Shown here: piece by piece, positions 1 to 9,002 of the stretch
Position numbering within the stretch: position 1 is the stretch's first letter
How the letters are laid out: every line of letters begins with the position of its first letter
Origin: Trichomonas vaginalis G3
Lineage: Eukaryota; Parabasalia; Trichomonadida; Trichomonadidae
Assembly: GCF_026262505.1 (NCBI RefSeq)
Contig: NC_067206.1
Coordinates: forward strand, 29,713,896 to 29,777,895
Direction of reading: 5' to 3'
DNA length: 64,000 nucleotides
Translations under genes and position numbers: made by a program
Notes under the pieces: model-generated
What the model saw: only the letters and a program-made list of their open reading frames with translations
Told to the model about the DNA's origin: nothing
The model's database searches: none

Positions 1-751
1 CTTTAATTAAATCAAAGTTATAACCTTGTTGAGAATAAAGTGGTTTCTTTATCAATTCCTTGAACGCTTCTGAAAGTGAAGATGAAGAAATTCTTGCCAC
101 TTGAATTGGTTTAAATTCTGCTTTCATTGCTTCTTTCTGTTCATTGAACACTGGATCGAATAAAGCAACTTTAAAGAATTTCTTAGCTGGAATTTCAGGT
201 CTCAAATTTGCATATTGACCATCAAATTGATTAACATATTGAGGTAATCCGTTTGGTCCTTCTTCAATAGCGTTTAATTCTTCATTGAAATAAGAATATG
301 GATTATGACGGTATGAAAGAATTGGTCCATCTTTACTGTCTCCGATATGTTGTTTAACAGCTTTTCCATTTTCATCAAATTGCATAGGATAACGTTCATT
401 ATATGCTTTACGTTTAGGATAATCAGTTATAGTTAATTTGTAACCATTTATGACTTTAATATTACCTTGACCATCAGTAACAAAGACTTCATTTATTCCA
501 TCAGGCTTTCCATTTGGTCCTGTAATGTCTGCTTCGTGTGCTTCCCAATTTGGTCCATGACGTTTGGCATATGCTTGAGCTTCTGGTAATGTTAAAACGT
601 TTCTCATTTGTTTAACATCTTTTTGAAGACCGGCAACAATGTGGACTAATTCTTTCATTCCGTCTGGAACTTTCATAGTTCTATTATATGCACCCTTTTT
701 GTTTGTCCCTTGTTTTAATGGAACCTGTAGAAGATTTGCAATTTCTGTCAT
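1..751 (-). CDS. Polinton-associated protein, unassigned (partial)
   Basis: An open frame of 250 codons starts at the ATG at 751 and is still open at the left edge. The protein starts [15 protein letters not shown] and is hydrophilic, with a helical stretch ([20 protein letters not shown]) followed by a Gly/Pro/Asn-rich part. I see no membrane segment and no catalytic motif. It lies 40 bp downstream of the packaging ATPase and on the same strand, so it probably belongs to the virion gene block. I do not recognise the family. A structural protein is an inference from position only. Confidence 0.6.
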   Translation of the reverse strand, partial: MTEIANLLQVPLKQGTNKKGAYNRTMKVPDGMKELVHIVAGLQKDVKQMRNVLTLPEAQAYAKRHGPNWEAHEADITGPNGKPDGINEVFVTDGQGNIKVINGYKLTITDYPKRKAYNERYPMQFDENGKAVKQHIGDSKDGPILSYRHNPYSYFNEELNAIEEGPNGLPQYVNQFDGQYANLRPEIPAKKFFKVALFDPVFNEQKEAMKAEFKPIQVARISSSSLSEAFKELIKKPLYSQQGYNFDLIK

Positions 752-791
752 GTTTAATTATAAATAAAAAATAAAAATTAATTATAAAAAG

Positions 792-1607
792 TTAATCAAA
801 TTTAACACTTCCTTTATTTAAATCAACTATTATTTTTCCATGTTCACCTAATTGCTGATATTGTGTGTAAAGTTCATTAATGCTCATTGGTAAATTCACT
901 TGATAAAGCATAACGTTCAACTGTTGACGACTAAAACCACTGAAAATGAAAAGGGTGGACAGGTTTGATTTAATGTTTGTGCTTAATGCTTTAAAGTATT
1001 GAACAGCCATAAAGAATGAACATTGAATATGTCGACATTGAGTTAATAATTGATTAAAATATGATTTCTCATTTGTTATTAGTTTTGATTTCACGGCATC
1101 ATCTAGAAAAATTAGTGAATGCAAAAATTCTTTATCAAAATTTGAAATAGAAAGTGTTTCAAATAATTCATCTCGTTGTTTATCAATAATTTTATCCTCT
1201 AATCCTTGCTTCTTGATTGTATTATATAATTCTTTATACATTAAAAAGTTTTTTAAATAATCTTCTGCTTCTTCTTGTGATAAATAAATAATTGGAATTT
1301 TGATTAAATGCTTTAAAGATTCAAATGTATCATCTGAAGGTGAACCTGAACGGTTGATATAAATTAACACATGTGAATAGGGGGAAGTGTTAGCAATAAT
1401 GATAATTTGTTTTAATATCGTTATTGTTTTACCTTTATTTTGTTTACCAATTGCTGCAGTGATTGAATTTAAGTAACATTCAGAATATGGAATTTTCATT
1501 AATTTTTCCTTAGATAGAGCATTTCTATTATCACTCAATGCTTCATTAATCATATCATCTATGTAGGTATTATATACTCCCGCTAATTCTTCAGAATTGA
1601 AATCCAT
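792..1607 (-). CDS. FtsK/HerA-type genome-packaging ATPase (Polinton)
   Basis: The 271-residue protein has a P-loop near residues 53-60 (GKQNKGKT) and a Walker B strand ending in acidic residues near 167-171 (LIFLDD), the pattern of the A32-like packaging ATPases of Polintons and related viruses. A conserved C-terminal stretch (FSGFSRQQLNVML) matches in type the FQGFSRYDIELIW stretch of the ATPase in the right-hand Polinton, which supports the family call. These enzymes are thought to drive DNA into the capsid by ATP hydrolysis. The frame is uninterrupted and of usual length. Neighbours are an unassigned protein downstream and the capsid-type gene upstream, all on the minus strand. Confidence 0.8.
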   Translation of the reverse strand: MDFNSEELAGVYNTYIDDMINEALSDNRNALSKEKLMKIPYSECYLNSITAAIGKQNKGKTITILKQIIIIANTSPYSHVLIYINRSGSPSDDTFESLKHLIKIPIIYLSQEEAEDYLKNFLMYKELYNTIKKQGLEDKIIDKQRDELFETLSISNFDKEFLHSLIFLDDAVKSKLITNEKSYFNQLLTQCRHIQCSFFMAVQYFKALSTNIKSNLSTLFIFSGFSRQQLNVMLYQVNLPMSINELYTQYQQLGEHGKIIVDLNKGSVKFD

Positions 1608-1649
1608 TTAATCAAAAATAAATTTATAATTTTAAACATTTTCTATTCA

Positions 1650-3276
1650 TCAATATTTCATCATATGAACTTCTATACTGTGGTGTGTACCTGTTGGATG
1701 ATATTTCAAACCTTCGTCCGGTGTCCATGTCCAATACGTAGTCCTAGTAAACCAAACCTGAGGAGGATTTGTCACCTTTGAACAGTAAGTGTCATTTTCA
1801 CCCTGAATGATTGGATAAGCTTTCACTTGTACTGTAACTTGTGAGTTGAAAGTTTTCTAATCCATCAAAGAATATACCCGCTCCATCACGTTGAACTGGA
1901 ATAGTGCATAAGAAATGAAGTTTGGTCTTTCCATGTTCTAGCTAATGGCGTGCCATTATCATCATTCAGTGGTCTAGTTAATGAAGTCCTCGTAATTCTT
2001 CTGTGCATTCATTCACTCCATCTAAATCAGAAGCTTGAAGCATACGTGTAAAGAATATGTCACCCACTGTGGTCATCGCTTGATCGGGGAAGTTTCTGGA
2101 ATCTATAGTGACCTGAAGACCTCGAAGCATTGGATTTTCTAAAACTGTTCTTGCATTGCATTCTTCGGAAATGTTAACACAACATCTGTAACATTATGAA
2201 GAGCGTATGAGAAATCTGAGCTGATACCTTCAGGAGTGATTGCAACTCCATTTAGTGAACGAACGTCAATATGTTGAGCTGGAATCATGAATGGATCTTC
2301 CTTACTGAATAAACGTGGTATTGCTTTAACTGATTCTTCAATTAAACCGTATCTGGTGTTGTAATGCATTTATCCTCTAAAACTTCCATCTTTGTGCATG
2401 AAATAATAACGTTATCAACTGTTGCGTTAGCAGATGTATCGGCTAAGCTTGTAATTAATTTGGCAGGAAGTCCGATTTGTTGGAATTTGCGATCATATTT
2501 ATAAACATGATTCATAATCTTTTCATAATTTTCATCAGTTATCTTTTCATAAACGTAATTTTGTAAATCAGCAACTCTTAACGGGTCAACCTGACAAAAT
2601 ACTAAAGTATCCCTGAAAACATAATATTTAAGAATGATTTCACCAAATGATTTAGGATAATCATCGAACGCCTGAAATGCTAACAAATCATTTACCGGAA
2701 TAATCATATCAAAAGTGACATCAACTTCTTCATTTGCTTTCTTGAAAACTTCTGAAGGGTCAATATATTTACCACATACTGAGTTATCATATTTTTGAAA
2801 CATTATTATATAACGAATGAACAAACTTTTTAACTTTCCTTTCTGATTTTGGTTTATATGTTGCAAATGCGAAAGATTCACGGGCGCAATCCATCTGAAG
2901 ATAACCAGCATCACCTCTTTCGGTTTCTACTTCTAATTGTTTAAAGCTTTGATTTGATGATTTGTAACCAACGAATAAACGCATGCATTTAAAAGCGGCA
3001 TCACATGTGAAAGCTTTATTTGAAACTAGAGTTTGCTTTAACTTTGCGTTAATATATGTGTCACCTAATTGATTTACATCATGAGCCGGATTTGTAATTC
3101 TTAAATGAGTTTGTTTATCATCAAAATATGGAGCATCAGAGTCATAGCATGAACTTTCAAGTTCTCTATAATATCTTACCGTCATTCTTTGCGAATATTT
3201 CATTTATCTTTTCGAATGAATGAAACACATTTCCATTAATTGGTTTAGTGTTTGGCACCAAATAGTTAGTCGTCAT
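1650..3276 (-). pseudogene. Major capsid (double jelly-roll type) gene, broken
   Basis: Several overlapping minus-strand frames together cover about 1.6 kb with protein-like composition. One piece contains a stretch typical of Polinton and hexon-like capsid proteins: a designed-looking run VDVTFDMIIPVNDLLAFQAF followed by FCQVDPL. Another piece near the 3' end carries NPPQVWFTRTTYWTW, like a jelly-roll C terminus. Position next to the packaging ATPase fits. The gene is broken, with about three to four breaks, so it is a fossil. The family call rests on motif resemblance and context, not on a search. Confidence 0.6.
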
Positions 3277-3349
3277 TTATTAATAAAATAAAAATCAAAA
3301 ATTAAAAGATGATGAAAATGAATTTTTAATTTTAATGAAATAATCAACT

Positions 3350-3523
3350 ATGGCTGCAGGATTCTTTAAAAAATTATGGGATAAAGTAAAAAGAGGAGCG
3401 CATAAAGTTTGGGAAACAATGAAGAAAGGAGCAAATTGGATATTTAAGAATAAAGAAGCAATTAGTGACGTTGCTGAAATCAATAACGCCAAAAGCTGCC
3501 CCAATAAGAGAAATATTAAATAA
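3350..3523 (+). CDS. Small cationic amphipathic protein, copy A (Polinton)
   Basis: A 57-codon frame starts at the ATG at 3350 and begins MAAGFFKKLWDKVKRGAH. The N terminus is nearly the same as that of the gene at 3591-3827 on the opposite strand (MAAGFFKKLWDGIKKAAG), so the two are a tail-to-tail paralogous pair. The Phe-Phe-Lys-Lys-Leu-Trp start followed by regularly spaced Lys/Trp suggests a membrane-active amphipathic helix. After about residue 40 the resemblance to copy B ends. It may be a degenerate copy. Adenovirus pVI-like or pX-like minor virion roles are possible but unproven. Confidence 0.5.
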   Translation: MAAGFFKKLWDKVKRGAHKVWETMKKGANWIFKNKEAISDVAEINNAKSCPNKRNIK

Positions 3524-3590
3524 AGGAGAAAAAGTTTATCAAAGACTTCAACCGATACTAAGATAAAAATAATATTTATTTATTTTTCCA

Positions 3591-3827
3591 CTATCTACCT
3601 CCTATTTTATTAAGTATTCCTTCAGCTATTCCACCAATTGCGTTACCTGCTTGTGCTCCCATCGCCGGATTACCTGCTTTAGTACCTAATACTCCACCTA
3701 TGATAGTTCCTGCCGTTTTCGCTACTGGTGCCAAAAAGTTTGCTACAGGTTTAATAATATTTTTATGAACCCAACCCGCAGCTTTCTTAATTCCATCCCA
3801 TAATTTTTTAAAGAATCCTGCCGCCAT
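3591..3827 (-). CDS. Small cationic amphipathic, glycine-rich protein, copy B (Polinton)
   Basis: The 78-residue protein has two parts: a cationic amphipathic helix (MAAGFFKKLWDGIKKAAGWV) and an Ala/Gly-rich segment from about residue 35 to the end (TAGTIIGGVLGTKAG and similar). The combination of an amphipathic helix and a Gly/Ala hydrophobic tail is typical of membrane-penetration peptides and small minor virion proteins. A related-looking Ala/Gly N terminus occurs in the gene at 45,407-45,933 of the right-hand Polinton. The ATG at 3827 is the only start. No function is established; a minor capsid or membrane-lytic protein is my inference. Confidence 0.6.
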   Translation of the reverse strand: MAAGFFKKLWDGIKKAAGWVHKNIIKPVANFLAPVAKTAGTIIGGVLGTKAGNPAMGAQAGNAIGGIAEGILNKIGGR

Positions 3828-3919
3828 TTCTGATTTAATATTAATTAAAAAATATATTTCATCACTTATATTCTAAATTTTTATTTAATGATAAATGAAA
3901 CCAATTTTAAAATAAATGA

Positions 3920-4276
3920 GAGACAGAGGAGGAAGAAATAAATGAAAGTGAAAATGTTCAACAAAAAATAAACATTGTTAAACCAATTACTGAAATAAAA
4001 TTTTTTTCATCTGTTGAAGAATTTAATGACTATTATGCTAATAATAAAAAATTATTTGAAGAATTGACAACGTGTAAATTGAATAAAATGTTTAAAGTTG
4101 ATGGATTCAAAATTTCAAAAATAAAGGGGGTGGTTAGTTTGAAATCTATTCCTCAATCAAGAATCACCTCATTAATGAAAATAGATGATTTAACAAAAAG
4201 AATAGAAATTATTGAAGAGCGAATAAATCAAATTATTGATTTCATAAATCATGACTCGTTGAGCCCGGGTCCTTAA
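3920..4276 (+). pseudogene. Polinton-associated coiled-coil protein piece
   Basis: The frame is open from 3920 to the stop at 4274-4276. It has no convincing ATG at its left part, the first being near 4088. The protein is acidic at first, then has a basic stretch (KLNKMFKVDGFKISKIKG) and a C-terminal heptad-like helix (DLTKRIEIIEERINQIIDFI) that looks like a short coiled coil suitable for oligomerisation. I do not recognise the family. It is probably a truncated member of a Polinton gene, and it overlaps the 3' end of the opposite-strand remnant by 4 bases. Confidence 0.4.
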
Positions 4277-4446
4277 AGCCCATCACTGAGTTCAAGGTTA
4301 TATTCATCAAATATTTCATTATTAAATGCAACTTCTGCTAGTTTATTTATTTTTTCGGAGTTTTGTGACGAAGTGCGAATCTTCACTTCGTCAAAAATAT
4401 ATTTTTTAATTAATGGTAATATAGGAATTGTAGGAATAAAAACTTT
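4273..4446 (-). pseudogene. Coding remnant at Polinton end
   Basis: The minus strand is open for 58 codons and ends in a stop overlapping the stop of the plus-strand piece. The translation is protein-like (for example INKLAEVAFNNEIFDEYNLE) and has no methionine start, so it is the 3' end of a truncated gene. The family is unknown. The inverted repeat at 4366-4393 lies inside it. Confidence 0.35.
4366..4393. repeat. Perfect 10-bp hairpin
   Basis: TGACGAAGTG (4366-4375) and CACTTCGTCA (4384-4393) are exact inverted repeats around an 8-nt loop. It lies in the terminal coding remnant of the left Polinton. Confidence 0.8.
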
Positions 4447-4864
4447 TTATAAATTATTCATAAATTTTTAAAATCTGCTATTCGGAAGTATGTTCAAAAA
4501 TCATTCAATTATGTGAGAATTCTTACGATTACAAAAAAAGTCACACAACCCGCATTCATATACTACTTGTAATTTCGTTTTTTTGGGTGTGCTTATAATG
4601 TTACATATCAATATATATACATTTATGATTTTGAATATCAGGATTGTTGCATGCTAAGATCAGTCATAATGTAAACCTCTCAATTTTATTGTCGTGGGAA
4701 GTATCTCAATTCCTTCAAAAAATTGAAAAACTATTTAATTTTAAAAATATAATACTTTTAATTAGTTAGTTAATTAATTGGAGATATTTTTAAAAAATCA
4801 CTTTTGATAATACTTTTGAGAACTTTAATTAAAAAAATATATTCAAAAATATCCAGGATATCAA

Positions 4865-4927
4865 GAGGGAATTGTTCCTTATGAGGTATATAGTTATGAT
4901 GTATACCTCATAAGGAACAATTCCCTC
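4865..4927. repeat. Hairpin 1
   Basis: A perfect 26-bp stem: arm 4865-4890 begins GAGGGAATTGTTCC, and its reverse complement is at 4902-4927. The loop is 11 nt (TAGTTATGATG). Confidence 0.9.
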
Positions 4928-4930
4928 CTT

Positions 4931-4986
4931 AAAATGAGAAAACTTGTTCGAAATTGTTTATCATTTCGAACAAGTTTTCTCGTTTT
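4931..4986. repeat. Hairpin 2
   Basis: A 19-bp perfect core (4936-4954 with 4963-4981, starting GAGAAAACTTGTTCG) extends through one G-T wobble and four A-T pairs to 24 bp. The loop is TGTTTATC. Confidence 0.9.
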
Positions 4987-4993
4987 TAATAAC

Positions 4994-5048
4994 AAACTAA
5001 AGGCTATGAGGCATTGATTATATATTAGTGCCTCACAGCCTTTAGTTT
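4994..5048. repeat. Hairpin 3
   Basis: A 20-bp stem with a single A-C mismatch: AAACTAAAGGCTATG at 4994 pairs with 5029-5048. The loop is 15 nt and AT-rich. Confidence 0.9.
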
Positions 5049-5054
5049 CTAATA

Positions 5055-5112
5055 GATAGCTGGGAAACTTTCTCCAAATGATAAGTTATTCAGAGAAAGT
5101 TTCCCAGCTATC
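5055..5112. repeat. Hairpin 4
   Basis: A perfect 20-bp stem: GATAGCTGGGAAACTT at 5055-5074 pairs with 5093-5112, around an 18-nt loop. It directly abuts the next hairpin. Confidence 0.9.
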
Positions 5113-5114
5113 AA

Positions 5115-5177
5115 GAGGGAATTGTTCCTTATGAGGTATATAGTTATGATGTATACCTCATAAGGAACAATTCCCTC
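5115..5177. repeat. Hairpin 5, exact copy of hairpin 1
   Basis: Identical in stem and loop to hairpin 1: arms 5115-5140 and 5152-5177. Confidence 0.9.
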
Positions 5178-5859
5178 CTTAAAATCGTAGACATTTTTAT
5201 ACTTATTAATCAACCGTTCAAAATCATATTCCTCTGAAAAGTTATTTTATTAAAAATTTAGAATTTTAATAAATATAGAGTTTGAATTTCATACAATACC
5301 TATATATTTTCAATAATGGAATTTGAAAACCATTCTCAAAAGTTCTCAGAAAACCTTTTTTTCATTAATTTTAAGAAATCTGAGTATTAAATTAAGTGAT
5401 AAATTCGTTTGACACTACTTTAATTTTTAAATTCAAAAAATTATATGTGCTTCTTAAAATGACTCAAAAAAATTTTATTATAAAATAATATATAATATTA
5501 AAAATCCCACAACATTTTTTTACTTTACATAATCGTACTTCCTCGACGATTAATTTCCACTCAATTTCTATCGTTGACCGAACTTAGCATGCAACAGGAT
5601 ATCAAACCTTATTTAGAAATAACTGTAATTGATGATTTTATATTTTCATAATGTCATTATTTAACATTATCGGATTTACAGGCCTATTACACAATGATTT
5701 TTAGGTAAAAAATACATTTCAAAGTTCGAATAGAATTTCTAATTTTTTTTCGGATTTGTTTTGATTGGGTAATATAAAGTAATTTTCTAATATAGAATAT
5801 ACATGTTACGTTTATTAGATTTATGCACAAATAAAAACATATATGAAATGAAATATAAT

Positions 5860-6984
5860 TCATTCATGATTATCTTCGATTTTTTTCATAGGTATAACAA
5901 ACTTATCAACTTCAGGATACTTCGAACAAGGTATCCTAACAATTTCAGATGCTAGCATCAGTGAAATAACAATGAAAATTGCCGAAATAGTGTTGAAAAC
6001 AATAGAAAGAACAATTTCATTTCTTTCATGATATTGGTACAAAAGATAACTTGGTACCAAAACAGTTATTATATTATGCATTGCTTTCAAAGGTTCAGCA
6101 AGTAACTTGTACAAACTGAAGGACAAAGCGTTCGTGTACAAAATAAATCTGATTCTGCAGAAATTAAATAATCCAAGGATGATGAAGTGAATAAAAACAG
6201 TAAAAATAAGTGTCCTCGAGTGTATAATCAATAAAGCTGTTTGACAAACACTCTCCTGGACATCTTTCAATGGAATGACGTGAACAATCGGACAAAAAAT
6301 GAAAAGAACTAAAAGTAAATTGCAGCAGCCTTCAATGCCTGTAAACATCTCTGGATTCATATCAGAGTTGTGCAGGATATACTCTTCTAACGTAATTTGG
6401 CCTGCACGTAAAACTACATCGAGAATACAAATGAAAATAACTGTGACAATTACTTTGGCACTTTTAATCGCAGCTTCGTTCGTAATGATTGCAGGAATGG
6501 CAACACAGATAATGGAACAGAGAGCAAGTACAACGGATACCCACATGTAAGCGTACATCTCTTTATTTAAGAATTTATAGCGGAAAATAATTAAAGTAAT
6601 AATTACCATGATGGAAGTGATAGATGTATAGTATGCGTTGATTCCATTGATTAAGAACATTGTAATGAATGATTCGAGAATATCAAATATAGAAACTAAA
6701 GGAAGCATAAGTAATATTTTTTTCGGGATTGGTAATTGTGCTTGATTTTCTTGAACCCTTTTGAATATAAGCGATATTGGGATTCCTGTCATCATCGCTA
6801 ATGACATTGTTATTAAAACGAAACAAGTCGACTGATACGTTTGATATTTTTTTTCGCCGCATACGTAATAATATGATTGCTGCTTCGTAAGAATGGTACC
6901 TATGATGGTTGATAACGTGGATCCCATTAAAATTCCCACAATGCACCATCGCCTTAAAAAAGAATTTAAATCAAGAGGTAACAT
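5860..6984 (-). CDS. DMT-superfamily (SLC35-like) membrane transporter
   Basis: I start this 374-residue protein at the ATG at 6984 (MLPLDLNSFLRR) because an initiator-like TTTGTCAAA lies just upstream; the open frame extends four codons further without an ATG. About ten hydrophobic segments are visible, for example at residues 13-35, 50-70, 86-110, 115-130, 140-160, 172-192, 218-240, 265-285 and 320-345. The fold and length fit drug/metabolite or nucleotide-sugar-type (SLC35F-like) transporters of endomembranes. No substrate motif can be read. The C terminus is charged and cytosolic in type. The gene is isolated between transposon remnants. Membrane transporter is certain; the SLC35 family is likely, not proven. 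Confidence 0.7.
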   Translation of the reverse strand: MLPLDLNSFLRRWCIVGILMGSTLSTIIGTILTKQQSYYYVCGEKKYQTYQSTCFVLITMSLAMMTGIPISLIFKRVQENQAQLPIPKKILLMLPLVSIFDILESFITMFLINGINAYYTSITSIMVIITLIIFRYKFLNKEMYAYMWVSVVLALCSIICVAIPAIITNEAAIKSAKVIVTVIFICILDVVLRAGQITLEEYILHNSDMNPEMFTGIEGCCNLLLVLFIFCPIVHVIPLKDVQESVCQTALLIIHSRTLIFTVFIHFIILGLFNFCRIRFILYTNALSFSLYKLLAEPLKAMHNIITVLVPSYLLYQYHERNEIVLSIVFNTISAIFIVISLMLASEIVRIPCSKYPEVDKFVIPMKKIEDNHE

Positions 6985-6988
6985 ACAA

Positions 6989-6997
6989 TTTGACAAA
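6989..6997 (-). promoter_or_regulatory. Initiator-like element TTTGTCAAA
   Basis: TTTGTCAAA lies 5 nt ahead of the ATG at 6984. The same word occurs just before the chosen starts of the Myb gene (ATG 36,039) and the QTRT2-like gene (ATG 42,285). The TCA core and short leader match trichomonad initiators, though the base after TCA is A rather than the usual pyrimidine. Confidence 0.45.
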
Positions 6998-7121
6998 TTT
7001 TTTCAAATCCGGATCATTTTTGAAATTTACAGAGAACGCAAATACAGACTTAAGGATGTCAATTCGGAAAATTGTTTTCATTTTAGGAGAATATAATTTT
7101 CCTTTTGGAAAATTTAAAAAG

Positions 7122-7142
7122 TGAGACGCGCAGGATTCGAAC
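7122..7142 (-). pseudogene. tRNA 3'-end relic
   Basis: The minus strand reads GTTCGAATCCTGCGCGTCTC, which looks like a T-loop with the 3' T-stem and acceptor strand of a tRNA, followed shortly by a T run. The matching 5' half is absent, so this is at best a fragment. It could also be chance. Confidence 0.3.
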
Positions 7143-7289
7143 TTTTTTTAAAAGTTGATTTAAATATATTCTAGTGTAGATTCTAAGGATAATATCATAT
7201 TTAAAATAAGAATATACTAGTTTAGGTGGTATAATTTTTTTCGATAAATTTGAGAGTATGTACGTTTGGGGCATCAAAAGTGTCAATTC

Positions 7290-7307
7290 GCTCAGCGAAA
7301 GCTGAGC
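7290..7307. repeat. GAAA-tetraloop hairpin
   Basis: GCTCAGC-GAAA-GCTGAGC: a perfect 7-bp stem closed by a GNRA-type loop in an otherwise AT-rich spacer. No gene context explains it. Confidence 0.5.
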
Positions 7308-7729
7308 TAGCTTCGTTCTCGAAAAAATAGGGAAGGAGTGAAAGAGAGTGATACAGATGTTGACACATTCATATCATTTGAACAAATTTTGATCAAATTG
7401 AAATTCAATGAAATTCAATTCACTTCATATCCTTCAGTCAGTACATTGACATCCTTCTACATCACAATGATAACTCGTGCATCAATAGTTCTACAACTAA
7501 CTCAGAAAAAACAAGATTTTTACTTCCAGCTTACAGCTTTTAAAAAGTTTCGATGATAAAAATCACTCTACTCTTGTTTATCGATATGTTGTGATAGTAG
7601 GTAAACGTATTTTTATCGATATTAATAAAAATATTTTTACGAAAATCTGAACCAATTACAGAGTTATTCATAAAGTTTATGATAACTGTAATTACTTTAT
7701 CTTTGTTTAATATTTGAATAAACAATTTA

Positions 7730-9000
7730 CCCAGATTTGCTTTACTTTTACCACCTCTCGAAAGCTGGGGACACCGCCTATCGTTGGGAGTAGCTATTAA
7801 ATAGAACCACCAAGGGTATTTTTCGAACTGCCGGTGTAGTGTAGTGGAAACATCCGACATAATGATTCGTTATGCCAAGGTTTGATTCCTATTTAGCCAA
7901 TTTTTTTCTTTTTTGGATCATGAATTTTTTTTTGGGTCACTATAAGATTTGTTTCATGTTCTAAATCTGCTGCATATGTAATCTATTTTTATTTACCTAT
8001 TTTTTAAAAATCTATTGGATTGCCAAATTTGAATATATTTAAAATCATAAAAATCCAAAAAAACTATAAATATATGTTTTATGCATAGTGCCGATACTCA
8101 AATATCAGATTACTTAGATCCATGAATAATATCCGAATTTTTTTTCTTAAAATTAAACTTCAAAACTTCTTGCAATCTTATTCTTCATCAATTGTAAATT
8201 TTTAAAACCATTTTTTAAAATAATTTTGCGTAAATTTTATTCTCATGTTGTTTTAATCGAAAATTGATACATTTTCAAAAAAATAATATTGACTTATGAA
8301 ATTCATTTTTAAGGTGAAATAGTATTGTTTTTATTAAAGTATATGAATAATATATAAAAAATTAATGAATAATATAAGCAGATTTTTAGTTTACAAAACA
8401 AATATGAGCAATGCAATTTCAAACTTTTGCTGGCAATTTCGATATTGCTCAAGTTTGTAGTATTTGTGATACCTATAACATCGGCTTAATCAAAATTCGA
8501 TTTTTCTTATGAGTTATTGAGAAAATTTGATTGCAATGAGAAGGATTTCGACGTTTTTGATAAACTAAGAGCTGAGCTTTAGGGGTTCAGTTCATTTATG
8601 GCTGTAGTTTGATGCGTAGATCTCTTTTTTATTGTAAATTCTTTCAGCATGGAGATCGAGAATGAATCTTTTGAGAACTTTATGAGTTTTTACACCCGTA
8701 AAGAGGTCCTTCGAGGAAAGATAGTCCAGACTACATGAAGATGTGGGTTAACCAAAAAAATCCGATGGTTTCCCCATATTCATGTAGATCTTCGAAAAAA
8801 TGAGCACCAAAAAAGCCAAAAAAATAGGCTTTTTATTGGATTTGTACACTAGATCAATAATCTATTTAGGATCTGACACTCTTTTTAGCCAGAGATATGA
8901 GGTCCTTTCTAGGAAAACGATCTATTCATCCATAAAAAAAATGAATTATCGTTTTCCCCAGAAATTACATGGGGAGTGGTAAAAGTAAAGCAAATCTGGG
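7730..9000. mobile_element. Tc1/mariner-pogo-type transposon copy without transposase
   Basis: The ends are perfect 25-bp terminal inverted repeats: 7730-7754 begins CCCAGATTTGCTTTAC, and 8976-9000 is its reverse complement. TA dinucleotides at 7728-7729 and 9001-9002 are the expected target-site duplication. The left end and the subterminal GCTGGGGA block match the transposon at 43,570. The 1.27-kb interior has no readable transposase; only a 60-codon frame at 8800-8982 that I take as chance. This is a non-autonomous or internally replaced copy, presumably mobilised by the related transposase. It contains the tRNA-like segment at about 7830-7901. Confidence 0.75.
7830..7901 (+). other. tRNA-like segment (A box, B box, T run)
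   Basis: The segment has an A-box-like TAGTGTAGTGG (7838-7848), a B-box-like GGTTTGATTCC (7879-7889) and a following T7 run, at tRNA spacing. A D arm (GTGT/ACAT) and an anticodon-like stem (CATAA/TTATG) can be drawn, but the T stem and acceptor pair poorly and the loop lacks U33. So it is a decayed tRNA or a tRNA-derived short element with an RNA polymerase III promoter, lying inside the transposon copy. Not a functional tRNA. Confidence 0.35.
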
Positions 9001-9002
9001 TA

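Larger units (their letters stand above)
1..4446. mobile_element. Polinton/Maverick, left fragment (fossil)
   Basis: This is one end of a Polinton, running off the left edge of the window. It holds a packaging-ATPase gene, a broken major-capsid-type gene, two small cationic amphipathic proteins and unassigned pieces. No polymerase or integrase lies in the visible part. The right limit is my estimate: the last recognisable coding remnant ends near 4,446 and I could not define a terminal inverted repeat. It looks broken, with several breaks concentrated in the capsid gene. Its proteins are clearly diverged from those of the right-hand Polinton, so the two are different lineages rather than halves of one copy. 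Confidence 0.8.
4859..5185. repeat. Cluster of five hairpins flanked by 77-bp exact direct repeats
   Basis: The first and last hairpins sit in identical 77-bp segments (4859-4935 and 5109-5185), including a few flanking bases on each side. Between them are three hairpins with unrelated stem sequences. Stems are 20-26 bp and loops 8-18 nt, and the units follow each other with gaps of only 2-7 nt. Confidence 0.9.
4645..5596. repeat. Inverted-repeat-bounded element carrying the hairpin cluster
   Basis: TGTTGCATGCTAAG at 4645-4658 recurs inverted (CTTAGCATGCAACA) at 5583-5596. Weaker inverted similarity continues inward: GCTAAGATCAGTCA against GCTAAGTTCGGTCA, then GTCGTGGGAAGTA against GTCGAGGAAGTA about 35 nt in. 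A further 11-bp inverted pair is ACTTTTGAGAA (4812-4822) and TTCTCAAAAGT (5333-5343). The interior has no credible gene but holds five hairpins between 4865 and 5177. I infer a non-coding mobile or foldback-type element of about 1 kb. True ends and target-site duplication were not determined. Confidence 0.5.

Noticed and set aside
4859-5185. CRISPR-like array
   Set aside because: There are repeats and unique parts, but the repeats are full hairpins occurring only twice and the middle units are palindromes themselves, not spacers between constant repeats.
7830-7901. A functional tRNA gene
   Set aside because: A- and B-box-like words are present, but acceptor and T stems do not pair and the anticodon loop lacks U33.
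8800-8982. A gene of 60 residues at the right end of the transposon copy
   Set aside because: It overlaps the terminal repeat, has low-complexity Lys/Ile/Tyr text and no initiator.
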